Positions 35,257 through 46,989 of a stretch of 64,000 nt of DNA are shown one piece after another (position 1 is the first letter of the stretch; every line of letters begins with the position of its first letter). The notes under the pieces are model-generated. The model made no database searches. It was not told the origin of the DNA and saw only the letters and a program-made list of their open reading frames with translations. Made by a program: the position numbers and the translations under genes. This DNA comes from Prosopocoilus inquinatus. Taxonomy: Eukaryota > Arthropoda > Insecta > Coleoptera > Lucanidae. The stretch spans positions 47,664,101-47,728,100 of the forward strand of contig CM069872.1 of assembly GCA_036172665.1 (NCBI GenBank), given 5' to 3'.

Positions 35257-36929
35257 CTCTTAGCCTTAGCTTCAAATAAAGGTACATAATGATGGCTCAA
35301 TACTCCAATTTATTAATTTTCACAATTTTATCTGACATGCTTTCTTTCAATTTTTTTTTCACTACAATGCTTCAACTTGTTGATGTAAAACTTTACAGTG
35401 ATATTCCTAATAAATTATTGTCTGTTGCCAGGGTATCAAACATTTGTTCTGTTCTGTTCTCACTTTGTAACAAATTTTATATAAAAATTACTATCGTCAA
35501 TTGCTTTTTCTAAGGGTTTAACGTTACTTAATGTAATGTTTATGTCCTTTTTTCAGAGATTGAAACATCTTTTTTTGAATATATTATGCAAAGGTTTATT
35601 TTAATGGACACTTAGCACAATAGAAGTTAATTTTCGTGAGTATTTATTTAAAGTAAAAATACCAGTAGCTTTACGAGCACGGCCAAAGAAAATTTATACC
35701 TCCATAAAGATTTTTTTTTTTTATTAAATTACTCCACCTGCATATTGACGCGATATGGCGTAACACTAATAATAAGAAAGTTATTAAAAGAAATATTTTC
35801 ATTCCCGAATGCGTTCCTTAATCTTCGCATTTGCATTTTTATTGCCGATATACTTATAAATATTTATGAAAAGTCCGTCGGCTGTACAGCACTATCTGAT
35901 TATCAATCTAACAAATAAATGTTCTCCGGCAGTAACGACATCAAATAACAATAAATAATACGTCCGTAACGATCCCGGGATTAAATAAAAAAAAGCTTTA
36001 ATAATGTTCTAATGTTGTTTTAATGTTGAAAAAGGAGTATCGCCGCCGCGGTTAATGCACACGTTACTTAATATTACGTTCCTAGAGTGAAAAGAGACTG
36101 TTAATTCATTCATGAATTTTTACGTATTCGCCCGGGCGATATGCGTTAAATGTTATTTAATGACTCGATCCTGAATTCTCTTTTATCATTTCGGCTGGAA
36201 TCCGGCGCGTGTCTCGGTTCGGGAACCAACATTCTTTTAGGCGCTTTGTTATTAAATCATTTTCTGGGCCGCATAAAAGCCGAATTTATTCAGGTATTTT
36301 TTTGATATCGTGCCGTTAATGCGTATATAAATACAAAATAAATTAATATTTTATTCAATCAAGAAAAATATTTATGTGTTATTGTTGTACGTAAATAGCG
36401 GAAGAAATTATTTCATCCTGTTTTTATTAACGTTTTTTTTTTTATTCTAGATACTTAACCCAGATTTTATTATTTATTAGTATCTTATGGTTTTTTTAGA
36501 TTATGAAAATTTTAAATTGTGTTTTATTATTTTTTTATGAGTCTTGTAATCATTTCTAATAATATTTTGCTTGGATTATGTAAGAAAGAGGATGAAGCAC
36601 AAGCGAAGTACGTCTGATACTAAAAGGGTCCATATCAAGGACACTTCTTTTAACCTGTGAAATGTTATTCCGGGCCCTTTCTTCTCCGGCCGGCTTTGCT
36701 ACACATTGCACATTGTTTCTATAAACTGTCAGTATTTGTTTCATTCACTATTATAACAAAAACACCGACAGTCATGCGTTTGTGCAACGCGAAGTGTCCT
36801 TGATTTGGTCTTTTCTGGTAACAGCGGTCGCTCAATCGTTAAATACGACGTAAGGTATCCTCTTTCTTATATAATCTAAGATATTTTGTGTGACGAAGAT
36901 ACGTGACAGTGAACCTCAGTGTCATCGAC
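35257..36929. other. Unassigned intronic DNA with a candidate regulatory block
   Basis: No gene or family recognised. From about 35810 to 36310 the DNA is unique, with mixed composition, repeated TTAAT/TAAAT sites and words such as CGCCCGGGCGATATGCG and CTGGAATCCGGCGCGTG. This composition suits a conserved non-coding element but is not proof. Confidence 0.3.
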
Positions 36930-37060
36930 TTAGGTCCAGTTTTACAAATGGGGCTCAACTTTGAGCTGAGGCCTATAAACCCTTAGCAACGATTATTTCA
37001 ACAATTGTAGGATTTAAGGTTCGGCTCAAAGTTAAACCGTCATTCTAAAACTGGGCCTTA
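36930..37060. mobile_element. MITE, TTAAGGCCC-type TIR family, subfamily A, copy 2
   Basis: Near-identical to 3022..3161: TTAGGTCCAGTTTTACAAAT at the left, CATTCTAAAACTGGGCCTTA at the right, with AGCAACGATTATTTCAACAA in the middle. Confidence 0.87.
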
Positions 37061-37505
37061 AATGTAGATATATTCAATTAGATTCATGATGATCAACATT
37101 TAAGTTCATGTGTACCTTGTTAAAATTATTAAAAATGTCTCATACAGAGCACTTCTGGTAAAGAATAAGAAGTACCATTGGATGCAAAGTACAGTAAACG
37201 ATTTTTTTTGCTCTTGACTTTTATTTTAACTAATGTTACTTGATTGTGATAAATATTTGTCAAAAAATATGCTGAGTTCGAATGCTTAACCCGGTGATTT
37301 TAACGTTACATTAGAACACGACGAACTCGTCTCGTTCTGTTTTTATTAAATTCGATAAAAAAAATTTCGAGTCTCTTACAGAATACAAAACAAACAAACA
37401 TCTCTCTATTTTTAAAATAAACAGATTTTCCTAATTACATTCAATTCACAAAGTGCTTTTTCTGTTCCATCAAGTATTTCTATTTGTTCTTTTTGTTTTC
37501 CTTGT
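37061..37505. other. Unassigned intronic DNA
   Basis: Nothing recognised. Confidence 0.4.
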
Positions 37506-37740
37506 GAACAGAGAAAAGAATTCGGGCCACTTGTTTTGCGAACGGTACGAAAATTTAATACTCGGACTGTATCAGCCTCAATGTGCGAACGTTTGTGTTG
37601 TACGCCTGCATTCTTTCCCCTCCCGCTCAATAACAATTCGATGTACGGCATTGGAGGCCGCGGAAAGGTGGCGAGTAAATAGTACATTCAGCATAAAAAG
37701 CGTCCAGTACTAAGCGGCCTGAATTTTTTTCGCTGCTTAT
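37506..37740. mobile_element. TIR element ~235 bp, copy 2
   Basis: Homologue of 12513..12744. Ends GAACAGAGAAAAGAATTCGG and, reversed, ATAAGCAGCGAAAAAAATTC pair. Shared interior words include GGTACGAAAATTTAATA, CTTTCCCCTC and CTCAATAACAATTCGATG. Confidence 0.78.
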
Positions 37741-37864
37741 GAAATATTAGAGGTATCACAAAAGCAGTGGGAGATTTTCATTTTTCATTTAAACATCATT
37801 TAAAACGTGTGATAGAACAGCAATCAAAATGATTACAGCTGCAAAACCAAATCTATGTAGATAC

Positions 37865-39273
37865 GGTTGCCAACCGTCCCGTATTTTGCGGTATGTCCCG
37901 GATTCAAAGCCTTTTTATCGCAACACAATTACTTTTTGCGATTTTTCCAACTTTTTTTTGTGTAATTTATTGGTAAACACTAATCGGAATATTTGGCGAA
38001 AACTTCTTTTAGTCGTCCAGCAACACTGACTACGACTCATCTATAACTCGACTAGTAAGTTATTGCGTTGCAAATCTAACCTAAAACATTTCTTAATGTC
38101 ACAAAAAGTATAGATTATTTTGTTCCGATTTTTCAAAGACGACGTCCCAATTTGCGAAACTTAGAAGTCGGTAACCATACCCGAAACATGCCAAGCCTGT
38201 TTAGATCTAAACATGCGTATCTTGAAAAGTACGGTTATCCCCGAAAAAACCGGTATACCAAATTTTTTCCTTTGTAAATCTATTTGTATCATAGCAAACA
38301 GACAACTAAAAGTAGCTGTCAACCTATCATTGGCCATGTTTCAACATGTTGATTCTATAATTTGAGCACTAGATGAGGAATTCAGTACTAATAAGGCTAG
38401 AGGGATGAAAGTATACAAAAATTGGGAATGTCATGGAAATACACTCACTCACAAATCATTTTTACGAAAATTTTAATTAGTACAACCGTAAAAGAGTTTA
38501 AATCACACGCTTAAAATGATAAATTCATGTCACTAGATTTTCCATCCTGTACCAGTTTTTTTCGGCTGCAACCGTACCTTGGCGACGGCATTGGAATCTT
38601 GAAACATACCTTGGCCACGACATTGGAATCTTGAAACTTACCTCAGCCACAGTATAAGTGCCATACCAATAGGCAACACTTTTTAATATCACAGCACCAA
38701 TTCGGTTCTTGTGAAAACTTTGAAATAGACATTATCGCTGTCACTCTGTGTTTACAGATGGTTTGTAGTGCGTCTTTGGGTGCTTTGTAAGTGCTTTTAA
38801 GGTGTTTAAGTGAATACCTACTGAAAAAGATTTAGCCTCGGTGGAATGTAAAAATGGAAACGAATGGAAATAATGCCCATTTGGCAGGTTCCTTTAAGGC
38901 CTGCAGGTGGCGCATCGCCTACAGGAACTCTAGCATGTGTTGCCTATGGCGTTATCTGTTACTATTTTCAGGGAAATGAGGTAAAATTTGTAGGCGACCA
39001 GTTAATGGCAACCTCTCGAATTGTAATTAATTACACAACAATTTGGCAGTCTAAGGCGACAAGAAAATGTATTGTCTGAATACTCATAGAGTCTAGGAGT
39101 ACAGTCCAGAGTCGCCGACGCATAGTATTCTGTTTTAGTGTTCAGCGAGTACGTTATTGCATTGCAAATCTAACTTTTTTTGATCAAAATTTTAAAAAGT
39201 CATGAGCTTTTGGTCATGTTCCGACTTTCCAAGAACAATGTTCCGATTTACGAAACTTAGAGGTTGGCAACCC
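37865..39273. mobile_element. Composite repeat with GGTTGCCAACC ends
   Basis: The block begins GGTTGCCAACC and ends GGTTGGCAACC, an inverted pair. Inside and at the right end are two diverged direct copies of about 125 bp (38051..38176 and 39144..39272), both with TTATTGC.TTGCAAATCTAAC, TGTTCCGATTT and CGAAACTTAGA.GT. No transposase was seen between them. The arrangement could be one element or two related fragments around unique DNA. Confidence 0.5.
38577..38650. repeat. Short tandem repeat, ~32-bp unit
   Basis: CTTGGCGACGGCATTGGAAT plus CTTGAAACATAC is repeated as CTTGGCCACGACATTGGAAT plus CTTGAAACTTAC, followed by a partial third unit (CTCAGCCAC). Confidence 0.8.
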
Positions 39274-40467
39274 TAAATCTGTAGTAAAAACGTGCACATG
39301 AAATGCACTCTGTAATGTTACCGAAAATATTTAGAGGGGGCCTCCAGATTGGATTGCACCTGGGGCCTCTCAACTGCTAAATCCGCCACTGTGTGTTATA
39401 CTAATAATTGTTGAGTTTCACTTATAATACAGGGTGCTCCAAAACTTGCTGCAACTTCATTTATTTATAAAAGAATTTGTTGTAGCAAAGTGGAAATTTA
39501 GAATTCGCTAAATTATTTGAGGATAACTATGTCAATGAAAATTAGTTATTAACAGAATTAGTTCAAAGGTCTTTCAGCCTTCAGTTAGCCATGATGTAAA
39601 AGTTGTTTCAGAAGATATAATGGTTTCGGTTTATGATTTCTATTTTCCGAGTTTATAATTCATTTTGAAGAATAAAACTCTTTGTTGTGTTTCAATTTTT
39701 GTTCATTTGTATAAAGACGATTTTGATGGATATTTTAATAAATATGGTTTCATGATAGCGGTAACATTTACCAAGTTCTTATAAAAATGTATTGATATTG
39801 ATGGTTTCATATAATTTACTAGACATTTAAGTAATATGTATCGTTTTGATGAAAATTTTGATCAAAAATATTGACAGTTGGATGTCGGCTTAATTTAATA
39901 TTTATAATATTTTAGTAATTAATTCTTGTGTCAATAACAATATAATCAACCATCTGTTTATTATTTATATTTCGAAGGGCAAATCTGTTTCGTATCCTGA
40001 CGTCAGTCATAACCGTGCGGGGAAAGTTACCCTCTGCGGTGCAGAGTTGATTAAATACAAACGCGCAACGCCCACCCCATTACAACGTGACTGTCACTTT
40101 CCTCACTAATCTACTTATAATAACTCTAACTGCTCCTTGGGGTGTATTCGCAAAAATGCGAGGAGCACAAGGCGCCGGAGCCGAAGCCGCCAATTTGCTA
40201 AATGACTCCGTTGATTTTTTTTCCAGACAAACTCCAGGGAAACTGTTAATTTGGAAGGCAACTAATTTGACGTCGCGATGAAGTGGCAAGTTTGTTACCG
40301 TCACCATTTTCGGAAAGCGAACGCGAACACGAACTGAACTGTCGTTAAAGCAAATAGGACTTAATCACGGTTTTAAATTGGATTTTCAAAGTTAATAACA
40401 ATGCCAAACATAATTTGTTTTGCCGATTAATCTAAACTAGCCACTTCTATTGTAAATTTAGCAAGAC
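39274..40467. other. Unassigned DNA with two element ends
   Basis: TAAATCCGCCACTG at 39378..39391 is a hAT-type CAGTGGCGG end in reverse without a visible partner. TACAGGGTGCTCCAAAAC near 39428 is a typical tip of many insect DNA elements, again alone. Around 40000..40340 is a GC-richer unique block with CCTGACGTCAG and GGCGCCGGAGCCGAAGCCGC; its small frames on both strands lack domains. Confidence 0.4.
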
Positions 40468-40714
40468 TAAGGCGGGCGTTACACTAAGCGCACCCGGGCG
40501 AGCATCAACGACCGATCAAAATTTCATTACAAGATGTGTAAAAGATCTAAAGCTTTAATACTTCTTAGACATAAATTCTTTATTACTGAATACGACTGAC
40601 CGGATACAACCGCTCAGTTCGACATTTAACTTAACATTTTTTAAACAATTTTTTAATGAAATCGACCGACCGTTGATACCTGTCCGGGTGCGCTTAGTGT
40701 GACGCCCGCCTTAA
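40468..40714. mobile_element. TIR element ~246 bp with GGCGGGCGT ends
   Basis: The left end TAAGGCGGGCGTTACACTAA, then GCGCACCCGGGCG, pairs almost perfectly with the right end CGGGTGCGCTTAGTGTGACG, then CCCGCCTTA. AT THE inner side CATCAACG pairs with CGTTGATA. TAA/TTA at the edges may be a 3-bp target duplication (PIF/Harbinger type). The well-preserved TIRs suggest a recent insertion. Confidence 0.88.
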
Positions 40715-42071
40715 GCTAGAGTTACGTTTATGTCTAATGGACAAAAGCGCAACAATTAATGGAATATATTGGTTGTAACACTAAATCTGGAAGACCTGAT
40801 ATACACAGTCTATAGACAAATGCTTACAGATCCCGTCACTCGAGTGCTCACGAAGCAGTCTTATAGTGTGAGCCTACATAAATGCCATCCCTGTTCGAGA
40901 CGGCCGCGGCCTAGCGAATATCTCATTTACTTGTAATCTGATACGCAATTACTTTACTTATAAACATAATAGATAACAGTCTTATAACATAAAAACTGTG
41001 GAAATATAAGACAAACTCCCCGATGAGAACAAGAATAACAAGAGAAATATTGCAATTTGTTCGCAGCGTATGTAACATCCCACACGTTAGCATACAAGCG
41101 ACTGTCGGATATCCACCGCATAACACTGATCTCCCTACTTGATTACATTTGCCGATGTATGCCGATTGAAATTCTGTGACCACTTGGAGTGGTTTTATCT
41201 GTATACGTAGTTTGATCACAAATGTCTTCGTTGTTTTGTCTTCATGAGATGCAGAACTTAAAAATTAATTAACGTAGGTGCTGTAACTATACAGAACTGT
41301 AATTAAGTTATTAATGAATTTGCGCCATACATTATATGGTGTTTGTGACTTCCTATTGTGTTTCGATACGCTGGAAATTAGTTTAGGAGCTGCTGCTGCA
41401 TCCGATCAAACGGGTCGCCATCAGGGCACTGTATAATTGTTTGTCGGCGCCTGTGTGCCACGTCAGCACTTTCCAGCCGACAATTAGGTGACTAAATGCT
41501 TTCAAACAATAGCGCTTTGAACGGTCGAGTTTTGGCGGCGCGGGAGCAGACAGGACGGACGGACGGACGGTCCGACGCAATATTATCAGTAATCATGACG
41601 GACTTTTTCGGTAAAAGTGAATTTTCGAGGGGCTAAGTGTTAAAAATAATGGGGTCTTAAATAATAATTTCGGCCATTCCTTCAGGCGGCGGTGTTCAGG
41701 ATGGTATGTGTAACCAAGAGGAGTATAACCAAGAGGAAGTCGAAAATTAACTTCACGGTTTTATTAAAAATTAATCTCATTATTAGAAGATACAGTTTAT
41801 TAAATGAGAAAGCACTTTGAAAGATAATTGAGTTACGTATGTTGAATTGAGTTATGTGTAAACTTCACACACTTCATTTTTGTCGATTAGTTGAAGCAGC
41901 AAAAGAAGGTCGACATATTGCTATGCTATTCTAGTTGAGAGTTTTGATAATATTCAATGAGTTTAACTTACGATTTTGAATGTATTATAAAATAATTCAC
42001 TTTGAGACTTTGTTGAACGTGTATCAAGGGAAAGTCGTAATTCCAATTTGTTACAAGTACAATATGATATA
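40715..42071. other. Unassigned intronic DNA with GC-rich block
   Basis: No gene recognised. From about 41380 to 41640 the DNA is CG-rich and unique, ending in a GGAC microsatellite (41553..41570). A 65-codon minus frame in it does not resemble the missing Bar exon. Confidence 0.35.
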
Positions 42072-42192
42072 AGGTCTGTTCGTTTGTTGCATTAGTTTGT
42101 ACTCAGAGTATTTGTACCTTGTTCTAACCTCACACGTTAATATGAGATGAATATACTTTAAGTACAAACTAGTGCAATAAACGAACAGACCT
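42072..42192. mobile_element. Short palindromic MITE, AGGTCTGT-end family, copy 2
   Basis: AGGTCTGTTCGTTTGTTGCA at the left pairs with GCAATAAACGAACAGACCT at the right, then CTAGTTTGTACT pairs on. Inner words TTGTTCTAACCTCACA and ATGAGATGAATATACTT match the reversed copy at 11309..11422. Confidence 0.87.
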
Positions 42193-43100
42193 AACGGCAT
42201 CAATAAAACACACTGAAGTGCAGCTGACTGAAACCTAAATCAGCCTTGAAGCCATTAAAATGTGCAAAACCCTATAGGTTTTGCTGTACGCAGAAAGCAT
42301 CCCCAAACTTAAATCAAAAGGTGAACACATCGTGAGCTGTATATGGTCAACATCCGCCAAGAATGTCAACAAGCATCGTAACAAGAAGATGCAAGTCCGT
42401 TTACAACAGAACCAATTCATGTACGGAATGTTTTGTTTGATATCTGCAATGTCAATTCATTAGGAACAGTTTAAAACCTTGCGTAAGTTTCTATGATCAA
42501 AATTAAGAAATTTGTGTTTTGTGAATGAAATGAATTCGTTAAATCATATATGTCGTGGTATGACTGGCAATTTAAGGGGTAGGAGTCATTTTTATACGTG
42601 GCCTTATAAGTATAGAAAACGCGATTTCAGGGACAGTCAAAGCAAAACATAAAAACAACTGTGTCGAAGGTCATCATATTTAAAAGTAAACAAACTTGAT
42701 GTGCGAGTGAATATAACAATATTAATTGAGTGGTGCTAAAGTAAATCAAAACGTAAGAAACTCGAACAGATGATTAATATGTTTTCTTAAAATATTTTAA
42801 TTACTTACGAAAATGATTATCCTATCAAAGTCTGAACATTAAATAAATGTCAACCGTCATTATTTAAACAACCTGTATATGTGTTAAGTTTGCGATGCGT
42901 TGCTGCCGGTATCAAACAACAAAGCATAAAAAAGTAAATGATTTTAATTAACGAGCATTTCATTTCAAATATAAATTGAGTGGTGTTCATTTATAGCAAA
43001 AGCAAAGAACTCCTGTACCTGTTATAAACAAAGATAAAAGGCACAAATAAAAACGAAAGGATATTGTTATCGAAATAAATTCATTAAGGAAATAACTACT
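42193..43100. other. Unassigned intronic DNA
   Basis: Frames of 60 and 61 codons overlap on opposite strands around 42235..42463 with no family features. Nothing else recognised. Confidence 0.35.
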
Positions 43101-43146
43101 ACAGGAGGACAGTCTCGGATGGGACAGAATTTTTCTGTCCTCCTGT
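43101..43146. repeat. Perfect 12-bp-arm hairpin
   Basis: ACAGGAGGACAG and CTGTCCTCCTGT are exact reverse complements around a 22-bp loop that repeats GGACAG. It lies about 100 bp from the hammerhead-like motif at 43247. Confidence 0.85.
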
Positions 43147-43246
43147 TAGTCATTCTTTTCTTAAATGAAGTTGATTTTTGTCCGATGAAAATTGTAAGTA
43201 AAAAGTTTTTTTTTTACTTGAAACTGAAAAAATTGTGAAGGGAAAA

Positions 43247-43288
43247 CACTCAACGTTTTGCTATTGATTAAGAGCTTCGACAGGAGTG
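43247..43288 (-). ncRNA. Hammerhead-ribozyme-like motif, copy 2 (degenerate)
   Basis: Read on the minus strand: CACTC, CTGTCGA, A, GCTCTTAATCAATAGC, AAAA, CGTT, GAGTG. Stem I is perfect (CACTC/GAGTG), but the core has A-to-T in CTGACGA, stem II is weakened and GAAA is AAAA, so this copy should be inactive. Downstream GTTTTCCCTTCA and, further, CTTACAATTTTCATCGGACA belong to the shared context. Upstream TTGACAAGTTGTTTATTTAC matches the context of the copy at 52149. Confidence 0.55.
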
Positions 43289-43531
43289 AAAAAAAAGTAA
43301 ATAAACAACTTGTCAAGAGCAACAATATAAAAGGTTTTAGACCCTGAACCTAAAATAGAAAGAGTTTCATGTTATGTAAATATACGCGTTATTCATTAAT
43401 AGGAATTGTTAATCCAAATAAACAATTACGTAGCAATATGTACTTTTTATAAGGCGGTTGCTTTTTGTGGATGTGCGCTTTAGATTCCTCTTCAGTAATA
43501 ATCTCCAGTAATAATTCTGCCGTATTTTTAA

Positions 43532-43699
43532 ATATCTACGTTTTAATTTGCTTTTATTGTAGTTTTTAACATAGAACACGATCACATCGATGGAACCACG
43601 TATAATTTCCTGTAGATATCTGCGTTTTAATTTGCTTTTATAGTAGTCTTTAACATACAACACGATCACATCGGATGGAATCACACACCACATCCTGAT
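43532..43699. repeat. 84-bp tandem duplication
   Basis: Two head-to-tail units share TATCT.CGTTTTAATTTGC, TTTTAACATA and ACACGATCACATCG. The minus-strand frame at 43409..43693 therefore encodes a repeated peptide (YNKSKLKRRYL), which is a by-product, not evidence of a gene. Confidence 0.85.
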
Positions 43700-44132
43700 A
43701 TTAAATTTAATGATTTAAATGATAATGACAAAAACGTTGTTTTTGTTTGCTTTTGCAGTTTATCCATCCAAAAAAAAAAAAAAAATTAAACACCCCTTAA
43801 AACTCTTATAAAATAAATAACTATTAATGAACATTTGAATACCTCCATCATTAACAGCTAGCTTTCGTTTTTGCAAATGTGGAATTGACCATTTCAAAAA
43901 GAATATTTAAATTTATGTTAAAAGGTATTCAAGTTACGGCTTCTTTACTAAATTAACATTTAAGATGTTACGGCAATTTCTACCTCTTTTTGTAGTGATA
44001 CTTGCGGAAGATAGATGTCCTGAAAATACAACGAAATAGTGTTTTTATTTGAACACATCTTTTAATTAAGATTAATTTCATACAGGTTAACAATTACAAT
44101 TAACACTTAACAAGTGTCGTGTTAATTTATTT
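43700..44132. other. Unassigned intronic DNA
   Basis: A poly-A run lies near 43770..43785. Nothing else recognised. Confidence 0.4.
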
Positions 44133-44282
44133 ATCCAACACCTGTTTCTTATGAAGTTATAATAATGCGGATTTTGAATATATTATGAGGTCTACAAAAC
44201 ACAAGTGGAATTATGAACCCATAGTTAAACTGTCATTCAAAATTGGCATAATTATGACTTCATAATAAGCAAGTGTTGGATA
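44133..44282. mobile_element. MITE ~150 bp with TATCCAACAC TIRs
   Basis: TATCCAACACCTGTTTCTTA, then TGAAGTTATAAT, pairs with ATTATGACTTCATAATAAGC, then AAGTGTTGGATA. TIRs are about 35 bp with a few mismatches and TA at the ends. Single copy in the window. Confidence 0.82.
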
Positions 44283-44312
44283 AAATGTATGTATTATACT
44301 CGCGCCTTAACA

Positions 44313-44355
44313 GCAAATAAGTCAAGAGAAACTAGCCCTTTCGTGACTTATTTGC
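44313..44355. repeat. Short hairpin
   Basis: GCAAATAAGTCA and TGACTTATTTGC are exact reverse complements around a 19-bp loop, starting 30 bp after the preceding MITE. Confidence 0.8.
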
Positions 44356-45499
44356 CTTATAAAGTTATAAGACAGTTGTATAGTAAATAGGTATTTGTTA
44401 TCCCATCGTTAATACTAGTTATATATTCTTGTACCGTATGGAAGTCTCACCTAATAATTTACTAACAGAAATCATGCGTTCCATTTAATAATACTCTCTT
44501 TAGTTCTAGACTTTCTCTGTGTATTGTTTTTTATGCAATATTATTTTTGCCTTCCAAATAAGTGTCTTTTTCTCACTATTGTTTATTTAGGTAACCACAG
44601 AAATATTAACAACGATATATTATATAAAAATAAGCTTAATCAAGATCTGCGGAAATCGGTAACCATTAATTCTTGAATTCCTAACATCTGCCGCGAGCCG
44701 CTAACGTAATTAATTTGTCTTTAATATAATTATTACCGAAGAAATTTCGATGGCATCTTTATTAATTTCGTAATATTAATGAGGTCAAGCATGTAATAAT
44801 CAAATATTGGATGGAATTATGGAATTCAATGTAATTATCATAAGCAGCACGTGAACGACACGTTAAATACGTTTGTTGCGGCGCATTAATAGCCTGGCGT
44901 TCATGAACTGGCGGCGAGCGTGCACGTTGTATTCAGGAGAAGAAATGACCATGAGTATCCACACAAATGTCCTAAGATTGGTAATAATAATATGAAACGG
45001 TAATACAAAAAAAAAAAATTGAAACACGTACGCAAATAAATGGTTTCAGCGAGCTCACGTAACATGAGGTTTGTTCAATTGAAACCCAACATAAAAAAAT
45101 ATTCAGAAATATATTCACAAATCATTACCACCACAATTCAGGTAGATACTTCATTGTTTCACCAACCAAGGTATGTATATATAATCATAATAATAATATT
45201 GTCTTTATTTCTATCATGGTACATACATACCCCACTAAGTACAACAAGAATGGAATAACAAAACATGATATAAAATAATGCGGGGCGAAGTTCAGAATGT
45301 ATACACGCAATGAAGGTATACACTTCTGCTTTTACACCTAACCGCACAATACCCAAACAAAAGTAATTTAACGGCGTTTTATACGTATTTAAATTTAACA
45401 ATTAAAATTTCTAAAATAGTAAGGAAGAAATACAAATTAAGCGATATGGTTCACAAAATCGGTCTTCTGAAGCTGGAGGCAGGTAAAGATTTAAAATGC
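44356..45499. other. Unassigned intronic DNA with a candidate regulatory block
   Basis: No gene recognised. From about 44690 to 44940 the DNA is unique, with many TAATTA/ATTAAT sites next to CG-containing words (GCAGCACGTGAACGACACG, CTGGCGGCGAGCGTGCACG) and an E-box CACGTG. A candidate homeodomain/bHLH-bound element by composition only. Confidence 0.3.
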
Positions 45500-46800
45500 A
45501 AGGGAATATTACTGTATATATTTTGGCAATTTTAAACGAAAAGATCTTTCAAATAGTGAAGTTTTATGAAAAGAAGGAGCGAAAGTGCTTTCGTAACGCA
45601 TATTTAAGTGATGAACATTCGATCTGAACGAAATTTGCTTGTATAAGTAACTAGGGCATTTATTTAGAATTATTTTATGAAATAAGCAGGATGAATGAAG
45701 AAGTCTACGTTGAGAGATATTTAACCAACCTGTTTCCAGGAGGGTATGAGAAATTCTCCAATATTTTTTAAAACAATGTAAATAACATTGCAATGGTTGA
45801 AGTATGAAAGGACTAGATTTTCACACAACATAATTTAAAATTTTTTTGGCAAATAATGTCTGCTATTACATAAGAGTTTTAAATTAGAATATGCTTTGCG
45901 AGAACACACATAGAAATATGGCTTTGAACCTTCATTTAGAATCCAACAATAAACCCAAATCTTTAGCTTCATTAGCAAATTGCAGGGTAGAATTGCTGAA
46001 ACGATTCGCCAGAGACTAAAGTGTTGTTGAACAGGTTAGCAACAAATTTGCCAGCATTTATATGAAGTGAATGTTTTTTGGACGTTGAAACTAAAAAGAT
46101 ATCAAATCATTATTAACAGCATGTACCGGAACGAGGAAAAGAGTATAAAAGATGAGTATCATCAGCATACATATGATACTTAGTGCTGTTAATGTAAGTT
46201 TCAAAATTACACGTGTATATAGCATAAAGCAAGGGTCCTAAAATGGATCCCTGAGGACATCGAGTTATACCCGTGGAAGACGCCATGCCATGTAACGTGT
46301 ATTACTGAAAACCGGTTCGGCCGCGGGTTTTTTGTATGGCAAAAGGAACGGAGTGTGGAGTATCGGGCACATGCTGTGTTCCCTGGTGTTCTTTATTTTT
46401 ACCATACAAGAGAGGAGAGCGCGCGTCCGAAAATCGGTTCATTTTTTGCTCGCTCTTTACTCCTTCAGAGGTAAAGTTCCATGCCAGAGGAATGCCTTGA
46501 GAAATAACAGAGGGCAACGAGTAACGCGAGTTAACATAAGTAATTTGCATTCGATCGAACAAGTAATTTTTGAAGAATAAAATACTGGAATTAGACAATC
46601 CTATGAAATGCATAATTGCAAGCAAAACGTCATGATTGGTGAGTGTCAAACGCTTTACTGCAATCTAGAAGAATAAGGACACTATGAGGACTTTTAACAG
46701 CAGCAGTAATTATATTATCTGTTACATCAAGTAAAGCGGTAGCACAACTATGAGATGGTTGGAATCCAGATTGGCAAGGAGGGAATATGCTAAATCTTAA
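45500..46800 (-). pseudogene. LINE reverse transcriptase relic (CR1/L2/Jockey-like)
   Basis: Non-LTR retrotransposons copy RNA into DNA at the target site. In minus-strand order the relic shows CQSGFQPSHSCATALLDVTD (RT motif before the first catalytic block), LILLDCSKAFDT (first catalytic Asp region), FIGLSNSSILFFKNYLFDRM, SVISQGIP, then after an insertion (46273..46483) [18 protein letters not shown] and the catalytic [12 protein letters not shown] (YADDT at 46155..46169). Further on are NEAKDLGLLLDS and the C-terminal RRLLHSSCLFHKIILNKCPS with TSLFERSFRLKLPKYIQ (45509..45793). Stops and frameshifts break it several times, and the endonuclease part is missing (5' truncated). The 3' end, after about 45509, is not sharply defined. 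Same kind of LINE as 55644..56394. Confidence 0.88.
46273..46483. mobile_element. Dispersed repeat, copy 2, inserted in the LINE
   Basis: Homologous to 25174..25351: AAGACGCCATGCCATGTAAC, GTATTACTGA, TGGTGTTCTTTATTTTT, GTCCGAAAATCGGTTC and TTTTTGCTCGCTC occur in the same order. It interrupts the LINE between the SQGIP and PQGSILGP codons, so it is younger than the LINE. Inverted words TTCCATGCC and, reversed, at the other side suggest short TIRs. Confidence 0.78.
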
Positions 46801-46870
46801 ATATACCCTGATCATAGAATTATTGCAGCTGCTGACTGAAGAATTTTTTAACAGCGTTTTGTACTTCTGC
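46800..46870 (-). pseudogene. Possible mariner transposase C-terminal scrap
   Basis: On the minus strand, AEVQNAVKKFFSQQLQ, a stop, then FYDQGI can be read. This matches the C-terminal pattern seen on the plus strand at 47190..47260 (VQVQNSVKEFFNQRPLEF, then EQGVHQIVE). It is only 23 codons long and lies at the 5' edge of the LINE relic. Confidence 0.45.
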
Positions 46871-46989
46871 GTTCTACTCAAGACTATGACTTCGACTATG
46901 AAGGATCGATCAGTGTTGACAGAGTTAATGAACAAAGTGTGAATATCTGTACAATAAAAGTCTGAACAAGCTTCACCAAGTGCAAGGAC

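Noticed and set aside
40080..40307. Frames on both strands in a GC-richer patch, considered as possible Bar upstream exon
   Set aside because: Neither strand encodes homeodomain or other Bar-family motifs.
41383..41580. 65-codon minus frame considered as possible Bar upstream exon
   Set aside because: The peptide has no homeodomain helix residues and ends in the GGAC microsatellite.
43409..43693. 94-codon minus frame with internally repeated peptide
   Set aside because: The repetition is simply the 84-bp tandem DNA duplication; no known protein repeat.
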